DNA from: Trichoplax sp. H2 | Lineage: Eukaryota > Placozoa > Uniplacotomia > Trichoplacea | DNA: 64,000 bases | Direction of reading: 5' to 3' | NCBI GenBank assembly: GCA_003344405.1 | Contig: NOWV01000148.1 | Location: 1-64,000 of the forward strand | Shown: piece by piece, positions 48,587-61,600 of the stretch | Position numbering within the stretch: the first letter of the stretch is position 1 | Layout: the number at the start of each line of letters is the position of its first letter | Program-made: the position numbers and the translations under genes | The notes under the pieces: model-generated | The model's input: only the letters and a program-made list of their open reading frames with translations | The model's database searches: none | What the model was told of the DNA's origin: nothing

Positions 48587-51500
48587 AATCAGGTTGGAAT
48601 ATCTTCTAGGAATATTTTACGCTAATTTTTTGACCACAATTCTATTTAAAACTGGCTAATTTTACTTGGGAAATCTCGTGCGACGACAGTAATCTATTCG
48701 AATTTCAAAAATGTTTAAATGAATTGGAAACTAGATGTCGATTGAGTGGGAATGGCTTATTCTTGAATGAATCCATTGATATCATATGAACTTTTCTTCA
48801 ATAACAATTATTGCATAATTAATACCAATGTAATATGACGAGATTGAGAGTCAATATGGATTCTTTTCATTGTCGTGAATTGAGAATTAGATAGAAAGTA
48901 ATAGAGGAACTGATAATTATGATCATTGTTTACAGTTTATAGCAGTCAGCATCATTGATTGCTATATAGTAGGCGGGTAAAACGAATAATTTAAGATGGA
49001 ACTAATTTCAAGGAAAAATAAGGCTTATGATATAGTAGGCTGGAAACAGAGTCTTCCTTGCTTCTTATGTACGATATCATATCAGTACCATATAAAAGTA
49101 ACCATAACATACATAAAATACTTCATTAATATAGCATTACTTAAGGTAAGTTATGTAAAAAGAAGATACAAGAAGAAATATGACTAAACAAACAAATCTA
49201 TTTACGCCTGCACAGTATTAGAAAATTATTTAGAATTTCCATTAAAGATGCAAGCATTAACCAATGAATTATTTATTTTAATATACTTCTTGTTATGATT
49301 TGAGAAATTTTGTTCTTTACACGCGTAGTTTGGTTCATTTCCATACTTAACAATTTTAATCTGGGTACACTTCCTCTTAATATTTAACTTTTATACAGTC
49401 TAGTACCTACACAGTTTACGACGTCAATCACAGCATACTTTCTCTTCATCGTTAATTATTGTGTGGCACTTCAGTATATTAAAATGCTGATATTATTCAT
49501 TCTCATGAAGATATAAATATATGAAAAGGATGTAAAATTAACAAAATATTAATTATGAGCACTAGGAATTTGTATGAAGGACTCATTGGATGCAAAATGT
49601 GTATTAAAGCTTTACACCAGATGCCATCTCATTCATCCTGTGAAAAATACCAAATGTTTTGTCGTTAATTATCATTATTTGTTAAGTTTAGGTCTCTTCA
49701 CTTTTCCACATAAGTAGCCAATCTTATGATTTATTGATTTGCGGAAACAATCTTGAGATAATTTATTTAGTTTCATGCCCTTCGTCAAGATTGCTTTGAG
49801 ATCTTGTGAAACTAGATAAAGTTAAAAATTTGCTATTCAAATCTTTCAAATAGAAACTTGAGATACCGGGAGCAATCGAAGTTATCAATAAGAGTAAAAA
49901 ATGATTTGGTACAATCTTTTTAAGTTGTTTGGATTGTAGCTAAATTTGTGTTGTCTAAATTAAGAACTTATGAGATATTCTAACGGTAAAATTCTACCTT
50001 ATGAAACTGCAGATTTATCATACTGTAAGTAGTATTAATTTCTATAACTTGATAGGGTACTGTGACTAATCATTCTTTAAAGTGTTAAAATTGTGCTACC
50101 GAAAGACCGGTTTCTGTTCAATAGTAATGGAAAATTGATCAAACAAAGAGGTGTGAATAAAAGTTTCGAGAAAATAACAATTGATTCCAATGCTGCTTCA
50201 GTTCTAATAAATGGAGAGTTTATAGAGCTAAGTAAATAAATAAATTTTCTCTGTCCCAATGCCATAATATGTTCATGTTTATAGAAAGCGTTTTTGAATT
50301 TTGGAGCTTTCGCACTTAGTCTTCATTATGTTGTTTATGTATGTACTCCATCTTCAGGGGTAATTTATTATAGAATAGCAAATAGCTAATTATAAATATA
50401 TACTTAGAACAAAAAACTGGAGTAGATTTTCATATTACTTAACAAAGGCATCATCTTTCTTTTTATACGTGTTAAAATACTTTTCGTTGTAAATTATGAA
50501 GGCATGAAAACATAGTTTAATTAAGAGTGCAGATTGTTTCTATCTCATATTTCATATTCAACTATAGGACGTTATTATGCTAGGTGATGCTTACATAGTT
50601 AGGAATAAATTTACTCGTTTCTCCTACTCCTATTACATTTCCTTGTTGTAATTTGGTATTATTTACAGTATATGTTGTATACTCTAACTTAGCACTGTTA
50701 CGAATACTCACGGATCTCAACCTGCTGCACAAGATTAGATAGAATAACTGTATTCGGTACTTGTTATCATAAGAGAACTATGTCTAGTCAGGTGATCTGA
50801 CTTATCTGTATCCAACCATTAGCCGAAAGACTACACATAAATGTGCACATCGTGCAATCAGTCATTCAAGGGTTCTAGTTTCTAAAAGTACGTCTAGGCT
50901 ACGAGTAGCGAAGTTCTTGGAATACCTATTTGAGTCTTTACTTGATTAATTCGACATCAAGTCATATATACATATATTCATCAAGAACTACAAATACAAC
51001 AATCCTAAACATCGAAATTTTATCAGGAGAAAAAATAATGAGACCATAAGTAGTAAATTGAACAACAGGATTATAGTCTATGGGTTCTTAATCAATACTT
51101 ACTTTATGAAGGCAAATAGTTCTACACTGCATCTTATCACTCTATTCCTAACAACTAAATACTGCAATTAGCTGAAACTTTGACAACAAGCTTACTGTAA
51201 GGTAAACCCTTCCCAACATCTACTCAGCCTACAACTCTTGGTACTGGCGATCTCTCCGTTATCAGGAAGTTATAGTAAACTGTAGTTCTACCTAGACAAG
51301 AGCTGAGCGCAAACTTTACTAAAAAATGGTTCGATATTTCGTGAATCTATAGGAATATTTACTCATTATAAACACATATGTATTATTATAAAACTATGCA
51401 GTCATCTATACAAGTATGTAAAAAATCAAATAATGGTGCTGCATTATAAATTATCTATCAAAATTAAGATGTATATTTGTTTACGAAAATCTCTTCGCGT

Positions 51501-51744
51501 CAATATTACAGTACAAACTGGTCTTTAGATAGCAATCTTAGTAACAAGTACGTCGTAGTCTGCCAAGTGGCACATGATCCTTGATGCTTAGATTATAGAA
51601 TGCGAATTTTTCAGTGATTGAGCGATTAGAAACTAATTATTGCTACAGCAAACTCGCCTTATTGTCAGCTTTATGGTAAATATTACTCCAATTGGTTAAA
51701 CAGCTTACCTTGCTACTTAGCATGTAGCGTTGGAACAAAAGCAA
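48587..51744. other. No gene recognised
   Basis: About 3 kb of AT-rich sequence. Short frames at 48996-49187 (plus) and 50077-50265 (minus) have no family signature. The upstream part of the decayed receptor at 51745 may extend into the last few hundred bases, but I cannot align it. Confidence 0.4.
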
Positions 51745-52471
51745 GTATTATGTCTATCTTTTGATGCTATTAATTATTATTGATCGCTATCTTGATATCG
51801 TTTATCTGCTTTCTGCATACAAACTCATCATTAAATAGGCTAATATTCTTGCTATCATTTTTTGGTCCGTTGCATGCTTATTTGGTATTCGCGATTCTAT
51901 CTTGATACCGGAATTTGTATGCCCAATAATTTTATTAATATGTATTATCGGATATGGCTACTGGCCTTTGCGATAGCTACGAGGTTTGCTGGCTTGTTAC
52001 GTTTGGCCTTTACATTAACATAGTAATAGCCACTCAAAAATTCAACCGCAAAATTCGTATATCAGTAATTATTAACAAAAACGTATGGCTATGCTCTTTT
52101 TCTATATTCTACTAAAAGATTTAATATCATGGCTGTCATTCTATTTCACAATTTATGCTGCTAAGGTAAAAAGTGCAAGCAATGCTTTCGAATATTAGTT
52201 TATCGTTATCATCGCATTACCGCTTAACTCTTCAATCAATCCCTTTCTTTATAATTTTACCAATACCGAAATGCTATACGCTATTATTGGATTTCTAGAA
52301 ATGCTGTCGCAACATTTTTTAGACAAATTACTACTACCACCAATACTGAATGCCTCGATTACACTTCACTTAAAATGCAGTCAAAAAAGAAGAAATTCTG
52401 ATTCACCTTCAGCAAAGCCAGGATGGACAATCCTTTCGGAGATTTTATTTATGCAACGACGATTCTTTTAA
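51745..52471 (+). pseudogene. Decayed rhodopsin-class receptor, LGR/glycoprotein-hormone-receptor type
   Basis: Three frames in succession give the second half of a 7TM receptor. First YYVYLLMLLIIIDRYLDIVY (end of TM3), then a stop, then ANILAIIFWSVACLFGI (TM4). Next SYEVCWLVTFGLYINIVIA (TM5). Then RMAMLFFYILLKDLISWLS (TM6, with the KRMAML-like start typical of LGRs), another stop, and IVIIALPLNSSINPFLYNFT (TM7, NPxxY). A serine/arginine-bearing tail runs to the stop at 52469. At least two in-frame stops and two frame changes separate the helices. Without leucine-rich repeats in view the LGR call rests on TM6-TM7. Short introns could explain one break but not all. Confidence 0.6.
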
Positions 52472-53928
52472 ATATGAGGATTTTAACATGATCGCTAATA
52501 CCAATGAAAGCAATTACTAATAATTTCTTTAAAATTCTAACGGTTCTAATAAAATAATGCTAAATTAATTTAAATCTACAAATTAATAGCTTACATCGAA
52601 CTATTGAGCTTTGCTTTTATATGCAATTATGCTTCGATTATCCTACGTCTAATTAAATTACCAAAGCAAAATAAAAATGTAATTTTGAAATAACTTATCT
52701 TCAAAATGCGTAGACTCATTCAGTGTTATGTGCATTATTAACTAAGCGATATGATAATTCATCACTTTCGCCTAAATATTCCTTAGAATTTTCAAATCCA
52801 TAATACTTCTCATTTCGATAGGCGCAATTTGGTACCCCCTGTATCATCCACAGCTTATTACAAAACTTTAACTTTGTACAAGATTGATTTTTTATCTGGA
52901 GAAAATTTAGAACATCGTCTATGTTCGAACATTTTACCGATTGTTATGATCACTCGTACATAGTATTAAAATTCATCTATTTCAATGACCTTGTTTCAAT
53001 TGTGCAGCTTACAGATATGCCTATATATATATAAACTAAAATTCTAGAGGTAATCATGTTTTTTCATTTTTATAACTTAGAACAAAATCTATTTATATGA
53101 TGAATTCAAATTCTTACCGGTCTGTATTTGTAGGAATAATTAATTCTCCGTTCATGTGTGCATAATTTCCGATATACCTTAATATATAAGGTAGATTATA
53201 TTCTATGTGATCATTTTTTCTCATTATTATTGTGCATAGACTACAAAATTATTTATAGGATGCATATGAATTGGCACCAGTACCGATTGCACGAATAATC
53301 AATCAAGCGTTTAATTTATATCTTACCGATATGCTAACTACGTCAAGCTCAATAAACTAAATTATTCATTATAGTTAATCTGATAACAGAATAATAACCT
53401 TTTTATGAGCTCGTTAGTTAACGTCTTATACCATTTTCTGCTCTTTACTTACATCAAGACTATCTATCTCTGACCTACTACTAGTTGCAACTTATCTGCT
53501 TTACACTCTGTTAACACATAATTTATACTAATATTACATATGTATAATGTTTCTTTATTTTGAGGAATATTGATAACAATAAAATTGCATTTGAATAAGT
53601 GAATATAAAGGATGTTTATTAAAAGCGTGACTGATTCATGAAATCTGTCTTATGGAATTTAGCAGGAGCTGAACATCAGTATAGGAAAATTGAATATTGC
53701 ATTTGATAACTTTATGGCAAAGGTTTGTACTTGGAAACAAACAGATAGCTTTAAGACAAATATAGCTTCTTGACATATTTAAGATTAGATTAATTTTAAT
53801 CATAATTTATTGTAATTTAGTGCTACTTAACCACAGTACTACACGTGGAATCAGAGATGATTTCGCGAACTACATTAGATAAACATTAGAATCTTCGAGC
53901 TTGATGGTATCTAAATATGCCAACACAT
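52472..53928. other. No gene recognised
   Basis: AT-rich spacer between two receptor loci. I see nothing in it. Confidence 0.45.
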
Positions 53929-56446
53929 TTAAAACATTTGCGTTTGTGATACAATGTTATTCAGAGCTACAGCTTCATTTTGAGGATCTTTTATTCTTGA
54001 AATAAAGAAGATAAAGCCTGGTAAAGTTAATCCTTGACAGGATATAGACACAATATATAAAATCCCAAAGAATCTTCTTGCACTTTCTGGATATCTTATG
54101 TTAGTCAATGCCAAAGTTAGCCATGTTAATGATAAAATGATCATCAGTATTATGATCATTTTCAAGAACCTAGGAATATCGTTGCTATGACCGATTTTGA
54201 ACAGTCTTCGAAGTCGGAATAAAAATAGTAATGCAATGATCAATATAAAGCCAATGAAACAGTACATTGGATAAGTAAAGAACCAACTGGCATGATAAGG
54301 ATTCATCCAACAACTAAAAATAATAAATGTAAAGTAATTTTAATGGTAAAATAATCAAAATTACTGAATAAAGCATGAAAGCTGACGCAATATGTCTCCA
54401 TTTAAATAAGAAGACATCACCAATATTAATTAAACACCTCATCAATTGATGTTAAGAATTACATAGAACAATTTCTTTTAAGATTTAATGAGTATAAATA
54501 GCCACAGAGCTAAATGAAAGTATATAATAAAACAAGAATTTTCTATGTAAGTGTTGCTTACAATCCTGCATAATTACGGCCATAAATTTGGGCTTTACTA
54601 GCTGCTACAGAAATTCCAGTTACCAAAGTAGGTACACCTTTAAAACAATCATTTAAATAATTTATGATATCCCGTTAAATATTTAGGATATGATGGAGTA
54701 GGTTAAGGCTGAATAAATAATTACCCTAAATTTAGTGTAATGTTGTAATGTAATGATTACTAAACGGCTTCAGTTTAACAATGTATCAACGCAATAATGT
54801 ATGCTTATATTGATGTTTAAGTATTAGCAGTATGACTAAAGAAATTTGTAAAAAATTTGAAACATCAGATGAACACATGTTAAGTTGGCTACCATTTAAA
54901 TTTGAATACCTAACAATTTGAAATATCCTCGTGAATTTTAAGATTATACTGTTTAATTTGCAAATTAGGTACGCAAGCTATTAAGATAACTGTTTTCATG
55001 GTCTTAGTAGAGTGTGACTTAATGCGTTTATCTCTCTCGTAGCACGAGAACTTATTACAATTTTCCTATAAGCTCATTTTGGCTATTAAGATTATGCAAA
55101 AGATCGAGTGCCAAAATGTTAAGTAGGATCTTCTCGTTAATATAATACTTTTAGTATCAAATTAATCTAAAAGATTTTATAATTCGAATGAAGATTTCAT
55201 TTTTTCTAAATAATTCAAATCAGTGACGATCAGTAACAAAATTTTAGGATTTTCTACAGTCAGTCATTTCATAAATCTTTTATTCTTGATTTCAGCTACT
55301 GCATAAATCAATTAGAAAATGCTTTCATAACATGATTATTTTCGTTTATTTAAGGCAATTAATATGATAGTTTAACATTCAAGGAACGAATAATTCTTAC
55401 GCTTGATACGGAAATTCATGAAATTTAAATCTATATTGCGAAAGAATGCAATGATTTCAGCTAATTGTAGTAGTACCGTAGGTGGCTAACAGTAACTAGA
55501 CGGCACACTTCTACTGTTTCTAGATTGAAAATGGGATTCTCCATTCAAGGCCATATCTGATAGCCAAAAACAATATTATGTAGACTGTCTTACATATAAG
55601 AGTTAAAGTATAATTATCTGGTTTATCTTAGTTAGGTGTATAATAGAGCTTTTACAGTCTTGAACAAGTATATCTACTATAGAGTGGAAGCATTTATTTG
55701 TGTAGCTTGTATAGAAGTGATTCGTACGCAAATTCATGTAAGTGGCATTGTCCGCTTTATCTAATTCGTTTTCAACTGTTCTTATAAGAAGCAAAAATTG
55801 GAATTCTTTTTCGACAGACACACGTAGCTATAAATGTTATTATTCAAGGCTATTTTTTCAGTGTTGACCTTTAAATTAGGGAATTACTGAATTTTGTTAA
55901 CTCAAACATTAGGTTACGTTAGCGAACTAACGGCAATAGCTGGAGATTATTACACGGTCATTACATAGAACAGAATTAAAATCAGTTCGATCTGTCTATA
56001 TGGAAATCAAATCTTGGTGATTTTATGACAACTTACCATAGGCAATGGTGACTGCAAGTAGCCGCCATTTTGTAATGTTTACGAATTTTATATCGGAAGA
56101 GGCTTTAAGAAGTTCAAAATAGGCGTAAACTGTAGTAGTAGCCATCCAAAGAATTTTTGAAAACATGAATAAATAGACGAGGATCGATATAATCTTGCAT
56201 AAGATTTCATTATTGGTGGCTCGTTGAACACCATATTGCAGCGAGCAGACAACAGCCATGGCAACATATAGATTAATAATCATGAATTTGCCCTCTCCAA
56301 TTTGTATTTTGCTACATAATAGACAAATGCTGCTAGTTATTAATGCATAAAATACAAAACTTAAAAAATCAATATCGCAGTGTTTACAATTTGAGCGTAG
56401 ATAATGAATAAGAAACTGATATTGAAAATTTGAAATTTTACAATTA
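53929..56446 (-). CDS. Adhesion/secretin-like seven-transmembrane receptor, 3' exons
   Basis: Three exons join in phase: 56037 to about 56446, 54562-54637 and 53929-54313. The first gives TM1 (FLSFVFYALITSSICLL), TM2 (MIINLYVAMAVVCSLQYG) and TM3 (KIISILVYLFMFSKILWMAT with the disulfide Cys just before it), then the start of TM4. The small exon supplies the rest of TM4 and extracellular loop 2 up to NYAG. The last begins CWMNPYHASWFF (the loop-2 Cys-Trp pair), followed by TM5, TM6 (ILMIILSLTWLTLALTN) and TM7 (SISCQGLTLPGFIFF). The LTW in TM6 and the QG in TM7 point to adhesion GPCRs. An extracellular region with a GPS site would lie upstream of 56446 but was not found. The tail is short. Ligand unknown. 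Confidence 0.72.
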
Positions 56447-56547
56447 CTGTTGTTTTTAGTATTAGTAATTCAACTATTTTCAAAAATTAACGAGACCTAC
56501 AATAATAGCCCATTTAAATTTCAGTAATGGTATTTATGCACGAAATT

Positions 56548-57150
56548 ATCGTAGCTTATACGTAAGTTTAGTAGCCTCTTCTATGTAATTTTGTCTCTAA
56601 TCATTTATTATGAGATCGTATTTCGACGTTTCGATATTTCAGCTACCGGCTTAGTATTAACTAAAATGGTGCAGCTATTTTATAGCAAGCGTTCAGTATC
56701 TGCTACTAAAAGTCTATGTTCTGAGTTTGTGACTGATAAGAGAAGATTTAGTACTCCAATAAATGCAGGAAATATATAATATGAACGAGAACCGATACGA
56801 AATCGGTCATTTTGCAAACTGCCAACGAGAACCGATTTTGCATCGGTTCTTGTTCATATATACTATGATAGTCCGAATGTAGCGAATGATTTAGCATTGC
56901 AGATAGTATTGTAGCTTATATATATAAGATTAACCGCCTCTTCCAATGTAGCTTTGTCCCGAATCGCTTTAATGTGCATTTTAAGTAGTCATTTACTGAT
57001 ATTCTGGAACTTCACCAACAGCTAAACAATAATCATAATAGTACAGCTATTATAGCAGACGTTCAGCATATGCAACAATAATTGCATGTTATAAGGTCAT
57101 GACTGTTACAAATTTTGCTCACCACTCGAACGAGGAAAATGTTGGTAATC
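56548..57150. repeat. Diverged direct repeat of about 230 bp, unit spacing about 360 bp
   Basis: The stretch beginning GTAGCTTATACGTAAG near 56548 and the one beginning GTAGCTTATATATATAAG near 56910 align over more than 200 bases. Shared anchors are GCCTCTTC, TTTGTC, CAGCTATT and GCGTTCAG/ACGTTCAG followed by TATCTGC/ATATGC. They are too diverged for a recent duplication. Identity unknown; a non-coding element or old tandem duplication. Confidence 0.55.
56779..56859. repeat. Nested inverted repeats (fold-back element)
   Basis: Outer arms of 18 bases (56779-56796 and 56842-56859) are reverse complements with one mismatch. Inside, ACCGAT/ATCGGT pairs form smaller hairpins, and AACGAGAACCGAT occurs twice in direct orientation (56784 and 56824). 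The whole lies between the two direct repeat copies. It may be a miniature foldback transposon or a structured regulatory site. Confidence 0.6.
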
Positions 57151-57998
57151 CAACTATTAGAGAGAAGGATTAAAGATAGTACAACTTACTTAATCTATGT
57201 ATACTCAAATATTTATATTGTCTAATAATAACTACTATTTACTTATATACCCGTATTACGGTAGCTCTATTTTTAGAACTTTACTATAATATTATTCACT
57301 AATTGAAACTTAATAGAGTCTGGTCATCAAATTATTGTGGGCAGACGCCTGCAATACTAGTTGCAAGTTGCTATTTTTTACAAGAACAATCCAAGAATGC
57401 TCACGAGTTACTAACTTCATCCTTTATTTCTTGCTTAACAAGTTCTTTATATAATAGCCCATACTTAAGAACTGTCCCTAAGAGCAAACAAAGTCCATGC
57501 TTGATATGCTAAGCGAAGAATTTATGATACTGTACATTTCTTTACGATAATAGTGTAATAAAGTAGGTATGTCAATACTAGATAAGATGGTATCCGTACT
57601 TATTAATACGAGTACGTACCACAGTCGGCCAATAATTATAACATAATGATAACTATGCTTGCTCACGGAATCGTAATACAAGTAAAGGTTCCTTATAACT
57701 TTGTTAGGTCGTATAGTAATGATCTTGTAATTTAGCAATTAAAATCTAAAATCTACTTAAGAACAGGTCAAACGTAACTCAGGGTGCTTTTTGTGCAGTA
57801 AGAAATTTCATATGTAATGGATGATGAAGATTACTATTCTTAAACTTAAATACTACAATTACGACAGTGTTATATACTGTATTAGAGTAGAAACATCTAT
57901 GTTAGGATAATTATGTTAGCTTATCCTTATTTAGTTAACTTTTAATTTGGATATACTATGTTTCAATATAGCACTGACTTTTTATGACAGTGACGCTT
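57151..57998. other. No gene recognised
   Basis: AT-rich sequence between the repeat block and the LTR-like element. A minus-strand frame at 57478-57738 has no family signature. Confidence 0.45.
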
Positions 57999-58602
57999 TG
58001 TTACGGAGCCATGCTCCGAAATATTAATTGCTATGTTATTTAAAATATCTCATTTAAATTATTGTTTGTTCCAGTAGCTTATTAGATATTAATGTTTATT
58101 AATAAGCACTTGTTATAGCCAAGGTATCAGAAAGTTAAATATTGTTGACGTGTCAGAACTAACATACTTAGTCTGTCAACGTTAATTAATAACACCTTAA
58201 GTGTAAGATCAATTACTTTGTGGAGCCTTGAGGCTCTAGTTGCTATACTAGGATATGTATACTGTACAGTGTAAGCCGCTATTTCAAAAATATTCACAAG
58301 TGTACCATCGGCGAGACTATAAAAAGCGGAGCACTAGCTTAGCTTCTCAGTTTCAGTTAGTCATTTGCAGTATCTTTTGACTATTATTGCTAAGAATATT
58401 CTTACGTTTTTCTTTAGTACATTTTACGACTAAGGTTAACGAAAATAAAGTAAAGTATTTAAACCTATTACTCAATAGTAGCTTTTTTGTGTAGCTGAGA
58501 GTTAGTTCAACTACGATAGGTCCCTAAGTTAGTTAGGAACACAAGTACTAGTGAAGATAGTGTTTAAGACCCGGTTTCTTGTTACAAAGAAGATTTGTAA
58601 CA
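57999..58602 (+). mobile_element. Probable solo LTR of a retrotransposon
   Basis: The 604-bp unit begins TGTTAC and ends GTAACA, the short inverted termini with TG...CA typical of LTRs. Inside are a TATA box (TATAAAAA at 58318), an initiator-like TCAGTT 29 bases on (58347), and a poly(A) signal AATAAA at 58444, giving the U3-R-U5 order within a plausible size. Perfect hairpins (CGGAGC/GCTCCG at 58004-58018 and GAGCC/GGCTC near 58222) occur in U3. I see no target-site duplication, no primer-binding site after the 3' end, and no second copy in the window, so the call is provisional. Confidence 0.5.
58318..58352 (+). promoter_or_regulatory. TATA box and initiator of the LTR-like element
   Basis: TATAAAAA at 58318-58325 is followed by TCAGTT at 58347-58352. 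The A of the initiator falls 31 bases from the first T, the usual Pol II spacing. Confidence 0.5.
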
Positions 58603-61600
58603 CACTTATACACATACTGAAATTAATAGTTATAATGGGGAATGCAAATCATCTACTTACAGTTCCAATCGTTGTGATTGTAATTTATTTATGGTAGATT
58701 GTAAATTATCGTAGAAATGTTCCGTGATAGGACATATCGTGATCTGACTATTTCTGTATTAGTCACCAGATGTCTATGTTCGTAAATACTGTTGTCTGCA
58801 TTAAGGGAGCAGTAGCTAAAATTAATATCTAATTCAGTAAATGATTCCAAACTTAATCGTACTAACTATGACTCATAAGCTATTGAGGAATGGTATATAA
58901 ATGCAGTATATCGTGTAATAAAGTGGATTCTTAAACTTAGCGTTTAACGTAAAATATGAGGCGTATAAGTCTTTGTATAATCTGCTAGTAGAGCAAAAGT
59001 GTTTGTGATAGTGCAGATATCGTTCCTTGATACATGGTTCAAGGAATTGACTTATTGATCGTACATTACGTTTTCTTGTTGCAAAGCTGTTTTGTGACAA
59101 CAATTAGAAATTGTTCTAAAACAATATTGATGTATTTACATGATTAAGTTAATGCTACGACCCGAGATACTATTTAAGATAAGAGAGATTGTAACTAAAA
59201 GACCATGTATAAGAACTTTTTTGTATACCTACTGCTGCTATGAACTCTAAATCAGGAATAGTAATATCGAAAAATAACTTTCTGCACAAGATTTTTCTTC
59301 ATAAATAGGGTATTCTCATAAAGTAAAAGCAGTCGCAATTGTTGAGGAGGGTCATAGCTATGGCTTTTGACTTTGAATCTCAATTATATCCTATTCTTTC
59401 TTGTTATTACATTGGATTACTGTTATGATTCTGTATATTATATTTTATCGCGATCATATTTAGTACCAATATGTTTATGCATATCGCTATTTGGTGATCA
59501 ATAATGGTAGGATTTTTCGCTTCGAAGAAGGCGAAATGTTATTTTCTAATTGCAATAGTCGTAAGTGGTGCAATCTCAAATAAGCTCAAGACTAAGATAA
59601 TAGGACTGTACGTAAATAGATACAATGTATGCTATATCGTAAGATTGCATAAGTGTCTTACTTAACGAAATTGGAGTACAAATACAAACATAATGTGTTA
59701 AAATGACGTATCTATTCACTCTCAGTAACAGAAGCATAACAAAAGGAAATTTCTGTAATTAATCAATTAAGTCTTTATGGAATTAAAGATGCACAATTGA
59801 AACTAATCTAATCGGTTAAAATCACATTTACCATTTCGATCTCCAATAGATGAATGAAATAAGGATTGATGCTAACGACAAGCCACTGCAGATTTCTGTT
59901 ATAAGCCTTATTGCATAGTTGTAACCCGTGACGGACCGAACTTTTCGTAATTTTTCGTAGTGATTTATAGCAGGATGTTTTGGGTATGTCGACTACAAAA
60001 TATTGGATAGTTTAAGTAGCTCTTAAATAAATTTCCATTACTATAAGTTATAAATAATCGAGTAAGAATATCCGATCTTGGTAGAAGTTTGATACCTTCA
60101 CCTTTACTATTAGTTTTGATTTATATATTCGCACTAAGTCAATGAGGCATATAAACAGATATAAATACTATTTATCATACATGTTTATTTGTCAAATTAG
60201 CAGTTCCATTTATTGGACTATGGCAATGTATAACTTTACGATATATGCTCTATTTAGTCTAACAGTTTCGTTTTCTGTGCTTATTTTGTTCTAAATCTAC
60301 CAATGCAGCCAACCATTAGTCCACATCTCAGTTACTATAGCTATCGTACTCGTTAGTACGATCTACTGATCCGCATAACATCTTAACTACTAGCATATCA
60401 ATTTATATTTAACAACCGCTATTTTCTTGCGAACCACACACTACAATAAACAGCCTATATTAAAGTGAGATGGTAAATTATAATCTCTGATGATCACTGC
60501 AAATGATTTTACTCATTGATCAAATCCTCAATACTTTATTGAAGCTATCATCGTTTCTATAAGAATTTGAATTAATGCCATTAAAGTTAATTAAGCCTTA
60601 AATAATCCAATCACCTGCGACAACTTGCAAAGTCTAGGGACCAGCTGTAACTGACCAATATGGCCTTTATTCATAGCTTGATTCCAAATACGCTTGAAAT
60701 TTATATGTCTTAAGCCAGTATTAACATAGTATTGAGTTTGAAGTATCGATATTATTTCCAAAACGCCACTGACAATTAAGTGATAATATATGGTAAAGAA
60801 GGAAATAGGTATAAATACTTATTTTAATGCATTTATTGCCCTCTTAGCCGTCAATAATTACACTATAGTTACTTTATCCTTATAATAAAGTGTCCCTAAT
60901 TACCAATAATTATACTTGAAGTGTAGAACAGATTTGAGTACTAAGCCTATAATCACGTTGTATAATAAATCGCAAAAGTCACAGTAATTATTTCAGCTAG
61001 TTACAGTAGCAATCTGAAGAAAGATTTGCTCTTGATGTAAATTAATTCGACGGGCTTTATGTAGTAATTCTATAATATTTGATATTATGAAACGATGCAC
61101 TTGTATCACGTTAGAAGTTTGACCAATTGTAACGTCTAAAATTTAGAGTCAGTGTATTGGGAATCTAAGAATTAAAATCTTTCTTTAAAGCTAACATTTT
61201 AATATATTATGAAATCTTAAATAATCCCGTGGCATTAAACTAAGATGAGAAGTTGGAAGATCTCTAAAGTATAATTAATTAAGCTACTCGTAATTTCTGG
61301 CTTCGATTAAATCGAATCTACATACGAAATACTTAATTAGAGCTAAATATCCCTACTATTGAAACACTTATCCTTCTTTTCAACAGCAGATGCTAAATTA
61401 AAGTTCATGAATTTAAAAGCAATGGCGATAACGTCTACGAAATTTTACTAAAATCACAATCCAAGACTAGATAAGGAGCGACCATACTAATCTCTAATTT
61501 CCATATTTTCTCTATTGTAAATTGATAAAGTACTGTGCACACAGGGTTGATTAAGATAATGTATAACTCCTAGTTATGTATGCGTGCATGCACATGTCAA

